A stretch of DNA of 64,000 nucleotides from Saccharopolyspora soli. Its GTDB lineage: Bacteria; Actinomycetota; Actinomycetes; Mycobacteriales; Pseudonocardiaceae. Each line of letters begins with the position of its first letter. Within the stretch, counting starts at the first letter, position 1. The notes beneath the pieces were generated by a model. That model made no database searches, was not told where the DNA came from, and saw only the letters and a program-made list of their open reading frames with translations. Of the stretch, positions 26,062 to 34,847 are shown piece after piece. The position numbers were made by a program, and so were the translations under genes. The DNA lies in the NCBI RefSeq assembly GCF_022678645.1, contig NZ_JALBWV010000004.1, forward strand, positions 124,001 to 188,000, written 5' to 3'.

Positions 26062-27771
26062 ATGAGCGCTTCAGAAGCGTGGGTCACCGCCGCGCTGGAA
26101 ACGACCATCCCGCAACTGTTCTCGCGCAACGCCGCGGACTTCCCGCAGCGTCCGGCGCTGACCGACGACAGCCGCGCACCGCGCACCTGGACTTGGACCG
26201 AGGCGAACCGCGAGGTGCACACCCTCGCCGCCGGACTGGCGGCGCTGGGCCTGCAATCCGGCCAAACGATGCTGATCATGATGGCCAACCGGGCCGAACA
26301 CTGGCTGATCGATGTCGCGGCCACCCATCTCGGCGCGGTGTCCAGCACCCTGTACCCCACGCTCAGCCAAGACCAGGTGCACTACATCGCGCAGCACAGC
26401 CGAGCCCGGATCGTCGTGCTGGAAGGTGCCGACCAGTTGCGGCGCTGGTCCAAAGTCCTGCGCAACATGTCCACCGTCGAGCACATCATCGTGCTCGACG
26501 AAGCGGCGATGGTGGCCGCGGATCACCGTTTCCGCACCTGGGAGCGTTTGCGTTTGCTCGGTGAACAGCGCTTGCGGGACGACCCCGAACTGGTGCGGCG
26601 GTCTTGGACCGCGATCCGGCCGAACCACCCGGCCGCGATCCTCTACACCTCCGGCACCACCGGCGAGCAGAAGGGCGTGGTGCTCACCCACCGCAACATC
26701 TGCTTCGCGGCCGCCACTTTGCACCAGGTCACGCAGCCCGAGTTGCACGCGCCCCGGCTGTGCTACCTGCCGCTGGCGCACATCGCGGAACGGATGGTCG
26801 GGCTCTACGCGGCCATCTACGACATCGCCCACGTGCATTTCTGCGCCGATCAAGGACGAATCCTCGCCGCGCTGACCCAGGCTCGACCGGCGCAGTTCTT
26901 CGCCGTGCCCAGGGTTTGGGAGAAACTCGCCGCCGCGCTTCGGGGCGTCCCGGCCGAGCAACGCGCCACCCCGCAGGCGCTGCGCGCCCGCATCGGGCTG
27001 GACCGCGCTGCGTGGCCGTCCAGCGGCGCCGCCCCGATCGATGCCAGTGTCTTGGAGTTCTTCAGCACCGTCGGAGTGGACATCTTCGAACTCTGGGGCA
27101 TGACCGAAACCACCGGCTGCGTCACCACCAACCACGCCGGGGCCCACCGACTCGGCACCGTCGGCCGCGCCGTGCCCGGTGTTGAGGTGCGCACCGCGGC
27201 GGACGGGGAAATCCTGGTGCGCGGGCCGCTGGTGTGCGCGGGATACCTGGAGCCCGACGGTGCGATCCGGCCAGCCGTCGACGCGGACGGTTGGCTGCGC
27301 ACCGGTGATATCGGGGCGCTGGACGCGGACGGCTTCCTGACCATCACCGACCGCAAGAAGGAACTGATCATCTCGGCCGGGGGCAAGAACATCGCGCCCA
27401 CTGCGGTGGAGAACGCGCTCAAGGCGCACCCGCTGATCGGGCACGCGTTGGCGTTCGGCGATCGCCGCCCGTACCTGGTGGCGCTGGTGGTTCTCGACGA
27501 GGACGCCGCGCCGAAATGGGCCCGCGACCGGGGCATCGCATTCCGAGATCTCACCGATCTGGCCGGGCATCCCGCTGTCGAGTCCGAAGTGGAGGCGGCG
27601 GTGCAAGCCGCCAACGAACGGTTGAACCGGCCCGAACAGGTCAAGCGCTACCGGATCCTCGGCCAGTCGTGGGGTGTCGAGGGCGGCGAGCTGACCCCGA
27701 CGCTCAAGCTCAAGCGCCGCGTGATCCACGAAAAGTACGCCGACATCATCAACCAGCTCTACACCACCTGA
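26062..27771 (+). CDS. Long-chain fatty-acid-CoA ligase (AMP-forming)
   Basis: This 569-residue ANL-superfamily enzyme activates a carboxylic acid, probably a fatty acid, to acyl-AMP and then acyl-CoA. Motif A3 (P-loop like) is ILYTSGTTGEQKGVVLTH near residue 194, A5 is LWGMTETTG near residue 345, and the hinge region is DRKKELIISAGGKNIAP near residue 430. The C-terminal domain has LTPTLKLKRRVIHEKY with the catalytic Lys, as in FadD15-type ligases. The ATG at 26062 has GGGGAGA upstream; an earlier in-frame start at 26023 is less likely. It follows the MerR gene and probably feeds acyl-CoA degradation. Three repeat copies follow the stop. Confidence 0.9.
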   Translation: MSASEAWVTAALETTIPQLFSRNAADFPQRPALTDDSRAPRTWTWTEANREVHTLAAGLAALGLQSGQTMLIMMANRAEHWLIDVAATHLGAVSSTLYPTLSQDQVHYIAQHSRARIVVLEGADQLRRWSKVLRNMSTVEHIIVLDEAAMVAADHRFRTWERLRLLGEQRLRDDPELVRRSWTAIRPNHPAAILYTSGTTGEQKGVVLTHRNICFAAATLHQVTQPELHAPRLCYLPLAHIAERMVGLYAAIYDIAHVHFCADQGRILAALTQARPAQFFAVPRVWEKLAAALRGVPAEQRATPQALRARIGLDRAAWPSSGAAPIDASVLEFFSTVGVDIFELWGMTETTGCVTTNHAGAHRLGTVGRAVPGVEVRTAADGEILVRGPLVCAGYLEPDGAIRPAVDADGWLRTGDIGALDADGFLTITDRKKELIISAGGKNIAPTAVENALKAHPLIGHALAFGDRRPYLVALVVLDEDAAPKWARDRGIAFRDLTDLAGHPAVESEVEAAVQAANERLNRPEQVKRYRILGQSWGVEGGELTPTLKLKRRVIHEKYADIINQLYTT

Positions 27772-27779
27772 CGCACCCG

Positions 27780-27876
27780 CGAGCAAGGGAACCTTCCTGT
27801 CACCCGAGCGCCGCTGATGCGAGGAAGGGAACCTTCCTGTCACTGCCACTCGCAGGAAGGGAACCTTCCTGTCACC
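27780..27876 (+). repeat. Cluster of the intergenic repeat, 3 copies
   Basis: Three forward copies (27780-27804, 27820-27844, 27850-27876) follow the ligase gene, all in its sense direction. The 0.26 kb beyond them, up to the convergent transporter gene, shows one GC-rich hairpin-like stretch near 28000-28030 and no gene that I can support. Confidence 0.9.
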
Positions 27877-28136
27877 AATGGACCGAACTGATCGATCGTT
27901 CGGCCAGTGGGGTGCCGCTCTGCGCTCGACGCCGAAGCCGGTACGTCTGTGCGCATCGCACGTCGGTGCCCGCTTGGCAGACCGACGCCAACCATGCGAT
28001 CGCCGCCGCTGAGCGGCGGGCGGCGATGCCACGTGGACGAAAGCACCGAAATCTCACCCGAGGAACGCGCCTGGGACGAGCGGGCCGCCCCGGCCCCAGG
28101 TGACATCTCCGCGAACGGCAAATCCCGTTCAGTCGT

Positions 28137-29453
28137 TCACGCCGTCGCGGTCTCGACCTCCTCCGCACGTGCCCAGCGCGTCGGTTCACCGGTGATGCCC
28201 AGGCAGGCGACCGTGATCAGCGCACCGACCACCAAGTAAGCCGCGATGGGCCAGGACTGCCCACCCGAGGTTGTCAGCAGCGCAGTCGCCACGACCGGTG
28301 ACAACCCACCACCCAGCACCGAGCCGCTCTGGTAGCCCAGCGAAACCCCGGTGTAGCGGACCTTCGTGGCGAACAGCTCCGCGCAGAATGCCGCCATCGG
28401 CCCGAAAACCGCCGCCGAGCCCGCGTATCCCAGCACCATCGCCAGGACGATCAGCGCTGGGCTCGCGGTGTCCAGCAGCCAGAACATCGGGAACGCGTAC
28501 ACCGCGAGGAAAATCCCGCCGCCCAGCATCACCCGAGTGCGGCCGAGCCGGTCCGAGAGGTGCGAGAACAGCAGGATTCCGGCGATCTGCGCGGCCGACC
28601 CGCACAGGCTGCCGAGCAGCATGACGTCACGCGTCACGCCCAGCTTTTCGGTGCCGTAGGTCAGCAGGAACGTGGTCAGGATGAAGATGAACGTGTTGAA
28701 CCCCAGGTTCACCCCGGCGGACAGCAGAATCTGCCGCCACGAATGGGAGAACGCCTCAGCCACCGGTAGTCGAGCCCGCTCGCCGCGCTGCCGGATCTTC
28801 GCGAACTCGGGGCTTTCGGCAAGCCGCAGCCGCACGTACAGACCCACTCCCACCAGCACCAGGCTCACCAGGAACGGCACCCGCCAGCCCCAGGTGAGGA
28901 ATGCATCTCCGGAAATCGCGGTGGCACCGGCGAACGCTCCGGTGGCCAGGAACAAGCCGCTCGGCGAACCCAGGAAAGTCCACCCGCCGTACCAACCGTG
29001 CCGGTGCGGCGGTGCGTGTTCGACGGCCATCAGCACCGCGCCACCTTGTTCGCCGCCCAGGAAGAAGCCCTGCACCAGCCGCAGCACCACGAGCATCACC
29101 GGCGCCCACACCCCGACCTGCTGGTAGGTCGGCAGCAGGCCGATCGCCGCGGTGCACACACCGGTCACGCTCAACGTGATGACCAGCATCAGCTTCCGGC
29201 CGATCACGTCACCGAAGTGCCCGATGACCCCAGCCCCCAGCGGCCGCGCCAGGAACCCGGCGCCGAACGTGGCGAACGCGAGCAGCGCCCCCACCCACGG
29301 ATCCCCGGCGGGGAAGAACAGCTTGTTGAACACCACGGCCGCGGCGGTGCCGTAGATCAGAAAGTCGTAGAGCTCGATGGTGTTGCCCACTGCGCTGGCG
29401 AACGCCGCCTTGCGCACTGTGGCGCTGTCCGGCGCCGTGGGTTCCGTCGCCAT
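28137..29453 (-). CDS. MFS transporter, metabolite:H+ symporter (MHS) family
   Basis: The 438-residue membrane protein has the twelve-helix major facilitator pattern and MHS-family signatures. These are GNTIELYDFLIYGTAAAVVF in the first helix, RPLGAGVIGHFGDVIGRK in the loop between helices 2 and 3, and GFFLGGEQGGAVLMAVEH in helix 4. A second facilitator loop motif, LSDRLGRTRVML, lies between helices 8 and 9. Members import small organic acids, shikimate, proline or betaine with protons. A GGGAGG site is 5 bases before the ATG. No catabolic gene lies beside it, so the substrate is open. It is divergent from the SSI inhibitor gene. Confidence 0.9.
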   Translation of the reverse strand: MATEPTAPDSATVRKAAFASAVGNTIELYDFLIYGTAAAVVFNKLFFPAGDPWVGALLAFATFGAGFLARPLGAGVIGHFGDVIGRKLMLVITLSVTGVCTAAIGLLPTYQQVGVWAPVMLVVLRLVQGFFLGGEQGGAVLMAVEHAPPHRHGWYGGWTFLGSPSGLFLATGAFAGATAISGDAFLTWGWRVPFLVSLVLVGVGLYVRLRLAESPEFAKIRQRGERARLPVAEAFSHSWRQILLSAGVNLGFNTFIFILTTFLLTYGTEKLGVTRDVMLLGSLCGSAAQIAGILLFSHLSDRLGRTRVMLGGGIFLAVYAFPMFWLLDTASPALIVLAMVLGYAGSAAVFGPMAAFCAELFATKVRYTGVSLGYQSGSVLGGGLSPVVATALLTTSGGQSWPIAAYLVVGALITVACLGITGEPTRWARAEEVETATA

Positions 29454-29678
29454 CTTGCCTCCCTGTCACTTGCGGACGCACCGCACCCGAACGGTCTTGC
29501 GAAACCTCGGCACCGGATCGGCGAGAACCCCGAACAGCTGCCCGGCGTCACGTGGTCCGGCACAACAATGACCAGCAATCCGCGAAAGGTCCACCACCTT
29601 ATTGCGCACCACACTGCTTACGGGCGACTCCCAGCGACGTCGCCAGGTATGAATCCGTGACAATTCGTGAACGAAACC

Positions 29679-29692
29679 GGTTCGAGCGAACC
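29679..29692. promoter_or_regulatory. 14-bp palindrome upstream of the SSI gene
   Basis: GGTTCGAGCGAACC has perfect 6-bp arms around AG. It lies 102 bp before the SSI start in a 0.34-kb divergent gap that holds no other feature that I recognise. It is a candidate operator for either gene. Confidence 0.35.
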
Positions 29693-29794
29693 ACGTTCCA
29701 GTGATCTGCGGACGCCAAGTGCCGCAGGTGTCGCGGCCACAGCGATAAAGGGAGGCGAACGGTCTGCTCAAACCCATTCAGGAGGATCGACAAG

Positions 29795-30199
29795 ATGGCT
29801 GCAACACGGCTGATCGCCCGCACTTTCCTCGCTTCGGCGATGCTGGCGAGCACGGCGCTCGCGCCAGCACTGGCCAACGCGGAACCAGCGGCGAGCGGCA
29901 GCATGATGAACCTCACGGTTCGCAGCGAGATGCGCGGTGACGACTTCCGCACCGCCTTGCTGACCTGCGAACCAGCGGGTGGCTCGCACCCGCACGCGAG
30001 CGCCGCGTGCCAGACCCTGGATACCGTCCACGGAGATCTCAACCTGCTGAGCGAAGGTCACTCCATGTGTCCGCTGGTGTACAAACCGGTGAAGCTAGCC
30101 GCGAAGGGCAGCTGGCAGGGCCGACCAGTCACCTTCGAGAAGACGTACTCCAACGATTGCGTGGCCGAGGCCGCGACCGGCAAGGTATTCGCATTCTGA
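29795..30199 (+). CDS. Secreted subtilisin-inhibitor (SSI) family protein
   Basis: SSI proteins are exported inhibitors of serine proteases, common in filamentous actinomycetes. The 134-residue precursor has a signal peptide (basic MAATRLIAR, hydrophobic core, cleavage around ANA-EP near residue 29). The mature domain shows LTCEPAGGSHPHASAAC and the reactive-site loop SMCPLVYKPV, followed by KGSWQGRPV, the C-terminal NDCVAE and a final FAF. Four Cys residues fit the two family disulfides. The P1 residue in Streptomyces SSI is Met in CPMVYDP; here it is Leu, which favours subtilisin- or chymotrypsin-like targets. An AGGAGG site precedes the ATG. A strong hairpin follows the stop. Confidence 0.92.
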   Translation: MAATRLIARTFLASAMLASTALAPALANAEPAASGSMMNLTVRSEMRGDDFRTALLTCEPAGGSHPHASAACQTLDTVHGDLNLLSEGHSMCPLVYKPVKLAAKGSWQGRPVTFEKTYSNDCVAEAATGKVFAF

Positions 30200-30204
30200 T
30201 GCAC

Positions 30205-30233
30205 TGTCGGGCCCTGCCGCGCAGGGCCCGACA
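30205..30233 (+). terminator. Terminator hairpin of the SSI gene
   Basis: A perfect 13-bp stem (TGTCGGGCCCTGC and complement) with a 3-base loop starts 6 bases after the SSI stop. There is no T-run. Confidence 0.8.
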
Positions 30234-30294
30234 CCGCCGTGACCAGCGAGCACGCCTCCGTCGTCCCAATGTTCGAGCGCGTTACGGTGAGCTC

Positions 30295-30687
30295 ATGGCG
30301 ACCGAGCGAGAAGACGGCGATTCGCGCTGGCCACAGCGGCTGTACCGGGACGGCAGCGAGCCCGATCCCCGGTTCACCCTCGCCAACGAACGCACCTTCC
30401 TAGCCTGGATCCGCACCGCGCTGGCCCTGATGGCTGGCGGTGTGGGCGTCGAAGCCCTGAATGCGGCCACTGGCCACCCGAGTCCACTGCGGACCGCGCT
30501 TGCGGTCCTGCTGCTGCTGTCCGGAGTGCTTTGCAGCGCATCGGCTTTCAGCAGATGGATGGTTACCGAACGCGCCCTCCGACGCGGTCGACCGCTACCG
30601 GCGCCACGACTGGCGCCGGTCCTCGGCTACGGCCTGGGCGCGATCGGCATCGCCGCCTGCGTCCTGCTGTTCGTCACCGGGTTGTGA
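30295..30687 (+). CDS. DUF202 (YidH-type) membrane protein
   Basis: The 130-residue protein has the DUF202 signature DPRFTLANERTFLAWIRTALAL near residues 22-43 and three predicted membrane helices (TALALMAGGVGVEALN, TALAVLLLLSGVLCSA, LGYGLGAIGIAACVLL). Family members are small inner-membrane proteins without a settled function. It is followed by a second, shorter DUF202 gene, whose GTG start lies one base after this stop. Two unlike DUF202 proteins side by side suggest a heteromeric complex. ATG 30295 is chosen since codon bias and family similarity begin there. Confidence 0.85.
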   Translation: MATEREDGDSRWPQRLYRDGSEPDPRFTLANERTFLAWIRTALALMAGGVGVEALNAATGHPSPLRTALAVLLLLSGVLCSASAFSRWMVTERALRRGRPLPAPRLAPVLGYGLGAIGIAACVLLFVTGL

Positions 30688-30688
30688 C

Positions 30689-31021
30689 GTGGCAGAGCGA
30701 CCCAACGGTCTCTGGGACCCAGGACTGCAGATCGAACGAACCACCTTGGCTTGGCTGCGAACCACGCTCGCCTTCGTCGTCGGCTTGCTGGTCCTGCTGC
30801 GGCTCATCGGCCACGAAAGCACCGTCGCGGCGGCGATCTGCGCGGTGCTCACGTTGCCGCTCGGGATCACCGTCAGCTGGCTGGTCTGGCGGCGCCACCT
30901 GCACAGCGAACGCAGGCTTCACACCAGGAAGCCGCTGCCCGGTGGCGCACTGCCAGCCGCGGTGACCACGTTGTCGGTGCTCGTCGGTTGCTCGGGCCTG
31001 ATCTACGTGCTGCTCGCCTAG
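30689..31021 (+). CDS. DUF202 membrane protein, second copy
   Basis: The 110-residue product has the short form of the DUF202 signature, DPGLQIERTTLAWLRTTLAF, followed by helices around VVGLLVLLRLI, AAICAVLTLPLGITVSWLVW and VTTLSVLVGCSGLIYVLLA. It begins at GTG 30689, one base after the stop of the first DUF202 gene, so the pair is surely co-transcribed. It ends 1 bp before the convergent ohr gene. The function is unknown. Confidence 0.85.
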   Translation: MAERPNGLWDPGLQIERTTLAWLRTTLAFVVGLLVLLRLIGHESTVAAAICAVLTLPLGITVSWLVWRRHLHSERRLHTRKPLPGGALPAAVTTLSVLVGCSGLIYVLLA

Positions 31022-31022
31022 A

Positions 31023-31442
<420 letters not shown>

Positions 31443-31453
31443 CGTCCTGCCTC

Positions 31454-31705
31454 CTACTTCTCGTTCATCTGCCGCTGCGCGGCCGCATCCAGCGCGGCTG
31501 CCAGTCGATCCAATGTGCACCGCAGCTCGGCCGGTTCGCCGATCTCCAGTCCGGTCGCGGACGCCATCCGGTCCGGCATGTGCCGAGCACGGACCTGCAG
31601 GTCCCGCCCCTCCACTGTCAGCGCGACGGCGACGGACCGCTCGTCGGTCGCGCTGCGCAACGCGAAGCGCACCTGCCGATCCAAGGACAACCGCGACTCA
31701 GTCAC
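31454..31705 (-). pseudogene. ohrR: ohrR remnant with the DNA-binding domain deleted in frame
   Basis: OhrR is the MarR-family peroxide-sensing repressor of ohr, normally about 145-155 residues. Only 83 codons remain. The start VTESRLSLDRQVRFAL matches the OhrR N-terminus, where CFALY with the peroxide-sensing Cys is expected (here Arg replaces Cys). It then jumps directly to SATDERSVAVALT, which is the region after the winged helix, and continues to a normal C-terminus (ATGLEIGEPAELRCTLDRLA). About 65 codons holding the dimer helix, recognition helix and wing are missing, without a frameshift. The product, if made, cannot bind DNA as a MarR protein. The frame and good codon use are retained, so the loss may be recent. 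Confidence 0.82.
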
Positions 31706-31729
31706 GAGAACAACATAGCGCAAGATTGA

Positions 31730-31749
31730 GTTGTGTACAACTAAGTTGT
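31730..31749. promoter_or_regulatory. OhrR-box-like operator upstream of ohrR remnant-ohr
   Basis: ACAACTAAGTTGT (31737-31749) has perfect 6-bp arms about one base and overlaps GTTGTGTACAAC (31730-31741), which has 5-bp arms. Such TACAA/TTGTA dyads are typical of OhrR sites. They lie 25-44 bases before the remnant GTG. The operator is intact although the local repressor is not. Confidence 0.65.
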
Positions 31750-31771
31750 GCACGATCAGTCGGCCGAAGGT

Positions 31772-31893
31772 GAGAGCAAGGGAACCTTCCTGCCACCCGG
31801 ACCCGACCGCTGATGGAATCGCGGGAGTCAAGATCGCCGCCGGAAGCACTGCCTCGCCCAGCTCGTGAATGACAGGAAGGTTCCCTTCCTCAC
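31772..31893. repeat. Two inverted copies of the intergenic repeat
   Basis: A forward copy (31772-31796) and a reverse copy (31869-31893) lie between the ohrR remnant and the MBL gene. The reverse copy sits in the MBL reading frame where a start codon should be and brings a TGA stop (31870-31872) into that frame. Confidence 0.88.
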
Positions 31894-32091
31894 GTCGGCA
31901 ACCCGCACGCCCCATCCACCAACGGACCGACCATCGTCGCTGTCGGCGGCCCGACCGTCGTCCTGGAACTCGGCGGCCTGCGAATAGTCACCGATCCGAC
32001 GTTCGACGAGCCAGGTGGATACCGCAGCCCGTCCGGCGCGCTGCTCACCAAAACGGCTCCAGCAGCACTCACCCCTGACGACCTCGGTCCG

Positions 32092-32691
32092 GTGGACGCC
32101 GTGCTCCTGTCGCACGACCAGCACCAGGACAATCTCGACAACTCCGGACGGGCATTCCTGCAACGCGTGCCGCTCACGGTCACCACTCCCAGCGGCGCAG
32201 CCCGGCTCCCCAGTACGACCCGTGCGTTGGTGCCCTGGGCGCATCTCGACCTGCCTCGTCCAGGAGGAGGAAGCCTGCGCATCACCGCAGTGCCAGCCCA
32301 GCACGGCCCGCCGGACTGCGAGTCCGTGACCGGTGAGGTCACCGGTTTCGTGCTGACATCAGCCGACCTGCCCACCACTTACGTCAGTGGCGACAACGCT
32401 TCGCTCGATGTGGTTCGGCACATCGCGGAGCGGTTCGCCCCGGTGGACACGGCAGTGTTGTTCGCCGGTGCCGCTCGGACCGGTCTTTTCGGCGGTGCGC
32501 TGCTCACATTGGACAGTGAACGTACTGCCGAGGCCGCGAAGATCCTGCGAGCGAGGCGCATCGTGCCCGCCCACTTCAACAGCTGGCAGCACTTCACCGA
32601 AGGTGGCGAAGCACTGCGCGAGGCGTTCGAGCAGGCCGGGCCGACCGACCGGCTCGTGCTGCTCCAGCCTGGGGAATCCGCAACACCCTGA
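32092..32691 (+). CDS. MBL-fold metal-dependent hydrolase (UlaG-like), start codon apparently lost
   Basis: The protein is of the beta-lactamase_2 metallo-hydrolase group. The metal-binding motif is LLSHDQHQDNLD, followed by YVSGDNASLD with the central Asp and RIVPAHFNSWQHF with the C-terminal His. The listed GTG at 32092 is the first standard start, but the frame clearly codes for protein further left. From about 31933 it reads IVAVGGPTVVLELGGL, then IVTDPTFDEPGGY and LLTKTAPAAL, which is the normal N-terminal beta-sheet. No ATG, GTG or TTG occurs in that frame between the stop at 31870 and 32092. Either a non-standard start is used, the protein is truncated by about 53 residues, or it is a pseudogene. 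Confidence 0.7.
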   Translation: MDAVLLSHDQHQDNLDNSGRAFLQRVPLTVTTPSGAARLPSTTRALVPWAHLDLPRPGGGSLRITAVPAQHGPPDCESVTGEVTGFVLTSADLPTTYVSGDNASLDVVRHIAERFAPVDTAVLFAGAARTGLFGGALLTLDSERTAEAAKILRARRIVPAHFNSWQHFTEGGEALREAFEQAGPTDRLVLLQPGESATP

Positions 32692-32733
32692 ACCGGCCAA
32701 GTAGCGTTCAGCCCGACCGACCTAGTCGACGGG

Positions 32734-34089
32734 TCAGCATTCGATGACATTGACCGCGAGGCCGCCGCGGGCGGTTTCCTTGTACTTGACCTTCATGTCC
32801 CGGCCGGTCTCGCGCATCGTCTTGATCACCTTGTCCAGCGAGACGAAATGGCTGCCGTCGCCGCGCATCGCCATCCGCGCGGCCGTGATGGCCTTCACCG
32901 AGGCGACCGCGTTGCGCTCGATGCACGGGATCTGCACCAAGCCGCCGATCGGGTCGCAGGTGAGCCCGAGGTTGTGCTCCATCGCGATCTCCGCGGCGTT
33001 CTCCACCTGGCTCGGGGTTCCGCCGAGTACCTCGGCGAGCCCAGCAGCGGCCATCGAGCACGCGGAGCCGACCTCGCCCTGACAGCCCACCTCAGCCCCG
33101 GAGATCGATGCGTTCTCCTTGAACAGCACACCAACCGCAGCTGCCGCGAGCAGGAACCGAACCACGCCGTTGTCGTCGGCACCGGGCACGAAACGCACGT
33201 AGTAGTGCAGCACTGCGGGAACGATCCCCGCCGCTCCGTTGGTCGGTGCGGTCACCACCCGCCCACCGGCCGCGTTCTCCTCGTTCACCGCCAGGGCGAA
33301 GAGGGTGACCCACTCCAGCGGGTCGTCCCGCTCGGTCAGCGAAGCTGCCAACTCCGCTGCTCGCCGCCGAACCTTGAGGCCACCCGGCAGTTCTCCGGTG
33401 TTGCGGCACCCGTTGTCAACGCATTCGCGCATGACCCGCCAGATGTCCAGCAATTCCTTGCGCACGGTGTCCTCGTCGCGCCAGGACAGCTCGTTGGCCA
33501 GCATGATGTCGCTGATCGACAGCCTGGACTCGGCGGTTCGGGCAAGCAGTTCCGCTCCGGTGCGGAACGGGAACTTCACCACGGTCTCGTCGGGTTTGAT
33601 CCGATCGGCTCCGGTGGCCTCCTCGTCCACGACGAAGCCACCGCCCACCGAATAGAACACTGCGGTGTCCAGTTCGGTGTCCTCGGCGCCGAACGCGGTG
33701 AACCGCATCCCGTTGGGATGCAAGGGCAGTGACCTGCGCCGGTGCATCACCAGGTCGCGGTCCACTGCGAATCCGATCTCGTGCACTCCGTCGAGGAGCA
33801 GCCGCCCGGTCTCCCCGATGTCAGCCACCCGGTCTGCCACCGCGGCCGGGTCGACGGTTTCCGGGCTGTGGCCCTCCAGGCCGAGCAGCACTGCTTTCGG
33901 GCTCCCATGCCCGTGCCCGGTCGCGCCGAGCGAGCCGAACAATTCCGCCTTGATCCGCTTGACCTGCGGCAACCGGCCCGCGTTGCGCAGCCGCCACGCG
34001 AACCGCTTGGCCGCGCGCATCGGGCCGACGGTGTGCGAGCTGGAGGGTCCGATGCCCACCGAGAACAGGTCGAAAACACTGATCGCCAT
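32734..34089 (-). CDS. sdaA: L-serine ammonia-lyase (iron-sulfur type)
   Basis: This enzyme deaminates L-serine to pyruvate and ammonia. The 451-residue single-chain form has the beta domain first ([20 protein letters not shown]), then the alpha domain. Fe-S cluster Cys residues are visible in [18 protein letters not shown] and QIPCIERNA, and the loop [15 protein letters not shown] is typical. A GGAGGAG site is 7 bases before the ATG. It follows gcvH by 28 bp in the same direction, so both lie under the glycine riboswitch. Glycine is converted to serine by the cleavage system plus GlyA, and serine is then drained to pyruvate, which explains control by glycine. Confidence 0.94.
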   Translation of the reverse strand: MAISVFDLFSVGIGPSSSHTVGPMRAAKRFAWRLRNAGRLPQVKRIKAELFGSLGATGHGHGSPKAVLLGLEGHSPETVDPAAVADRVADIGETGRLLLDGVHEIGFAVDRDLVMHRRRSLPLHPNGMRFTAFGAEDTELDTAVFYSVGGGFVVDEEATGADRIKPDETVVKFPFRTGAELLARTAESRLSISDIMLANELSWRDEDTVRKELLDIWRVMRECVDNGCRNTGELPGGLKVRRRAAELAASLTERDDPLEWVTLFALAVNEENAAGGRVVTAPTNGAAGIVPAVLHYYVRFVPGADDNGVVRFLLAAAAVGVLFKENASISGAEVGCQGEVGSACSMAAAGLAEVLGGTPSQVENAAEIAMEHNLGLTCDPIGGLVQIPCIERNAVASVKAITAARMAMRGDGSHFVSLDKVIKTMRETGRDMKVKYKETARGGLAVNVIEC

Positions 34090-34117
34090 TGACGCTCTCC
34101 TCCGTCACATGACCCGG

Positions 34118-34489
34118 TTAATCCGCGATCAGCTCCGCGTACTGCTCGGCGGTGAGCACTGCACCGGTGTCGGTGGCGCGCACCTCAAGCAGCCAGCCGT
34201 CACCGAACGGCTCGGCGTTGACCAGCGCAGGGTCGTCCACAACGGACTCGTTGATCGCCACGACCTCACCGGTCACCGGCGCGAACAGGTCGCTGACGGA
34301 CTTCGTGGACTCCAGCTCGCCACATGCCTGGCCAGCTTCGATCTGGTCGCCGACCGCAGGCAACTGGACGTAGACGATGTCGCCGAGCGCGTCGGCTGCG
34401 TGCTGGGTGATACCGATCCGGACCAAGTCGTCGCGGTCCGCAAGCCACTCGTGCTCTTCGGTGTAGCGCAGGTGCGTGGGCACGGTCAT
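34118..34489 (-). CDS. gcvH: Glycine cleavage system H protein
   Basis: GcvH is the lipoyl carrier of the glycine cleavage complex. The 123-residue protein is of normal length. The lipoylated Lys lies in [14 protein letters not shown] near residue 63, after [14 protein letters not shown], and the C-terminal part has [19 protein letters not shown] 34489 ([15 protein letters not shown]) is chosen. The open frame to its left reads through the riboswitch and is not protein. GcvT and GcvP are not in the window. It is the first gene of gcvH-sdaA. Confidence 0.93.
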   Translation of the reverse strand: MTVPTHLRYTEEHEWLADRDDLVRIGITQHAADALGDIVYVQLPAVGDQIEAGQACGELESTKSVSDLFAPVTGEVVAINESVVDDPALVNAEPFGDGWLLEVRATDTGAVLTAEQYAELIAD

Positions 34490-34535
34490 GTGGGGAGGCT
34501 CCATAGCTGTCGGGGCAGGCATGCCGGGTTGCTGG

Positions 34536-34735
34536 GCCTCCCCCTCTGTTTCGGAACCTGAGAGCTTCACCGCAGCGTCGCGGTTTGCACCGTGGGTGGA
34601 GCGCCATCGATGACGCGCGCTTTCCAGAGTTGCCTCGCCCGAACGGTCATGGGTGCCTGAGAGTTTGTGGGGAGTCTTGCTCCTTCGGCGCCCTGGGAGC
34701 TCGTGTGAGTTCGCAGGGTCTCTCCCGCACGGGGT
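34536..34735 (-). promoter_or_regulatory. Tandem glycine riboswitch in the gcvH-sdaA leader
   Basis: On the minus strand two glycine aptamers follow each other. The first starts with GTGCGGGAGAGACC near 34733, continues with GGCGCCGAAGGAGCAA and ends in CTCTCAGGCA near 34640. The second has GGGCGAGGCAACTCTGGAAA, and ends with CTCTCAGGTTCC near 34555. These match the conserved cores of the gcvT RNA family. The element ends about 46 bases before the gcvH ATG. Glycine binding normally turns expression on. The mechanism here (translation or termination) is not decided; the segment after the second aptamer is GC-rich and could mask the ribosome site. Confidence 0.9.
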
Positions 34736-34847
34736 CTACGGCCGGTATGCGATTGTCGATGTGCTCAGCAACGATAAACGGACCAGCCCTGGTGTCAATT
34801 CCCTCCCCCGTCCACCGGAGCGGCCCGAGGTTCTCAGGAGGCCGGTG

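Noticed and set aside
29679-29692. T-arm of a tRNA gene (GGTTCGAGCGAACC)
   Set aside because: No acceptor, D or anticodon arms flank it; it is kept only as a palindrome.
34490-34570. 27-residue N-terminal extension of GcvH
   Set aside because: It is translated riboswitch sequence; the family starts at MTVPTHLRY.
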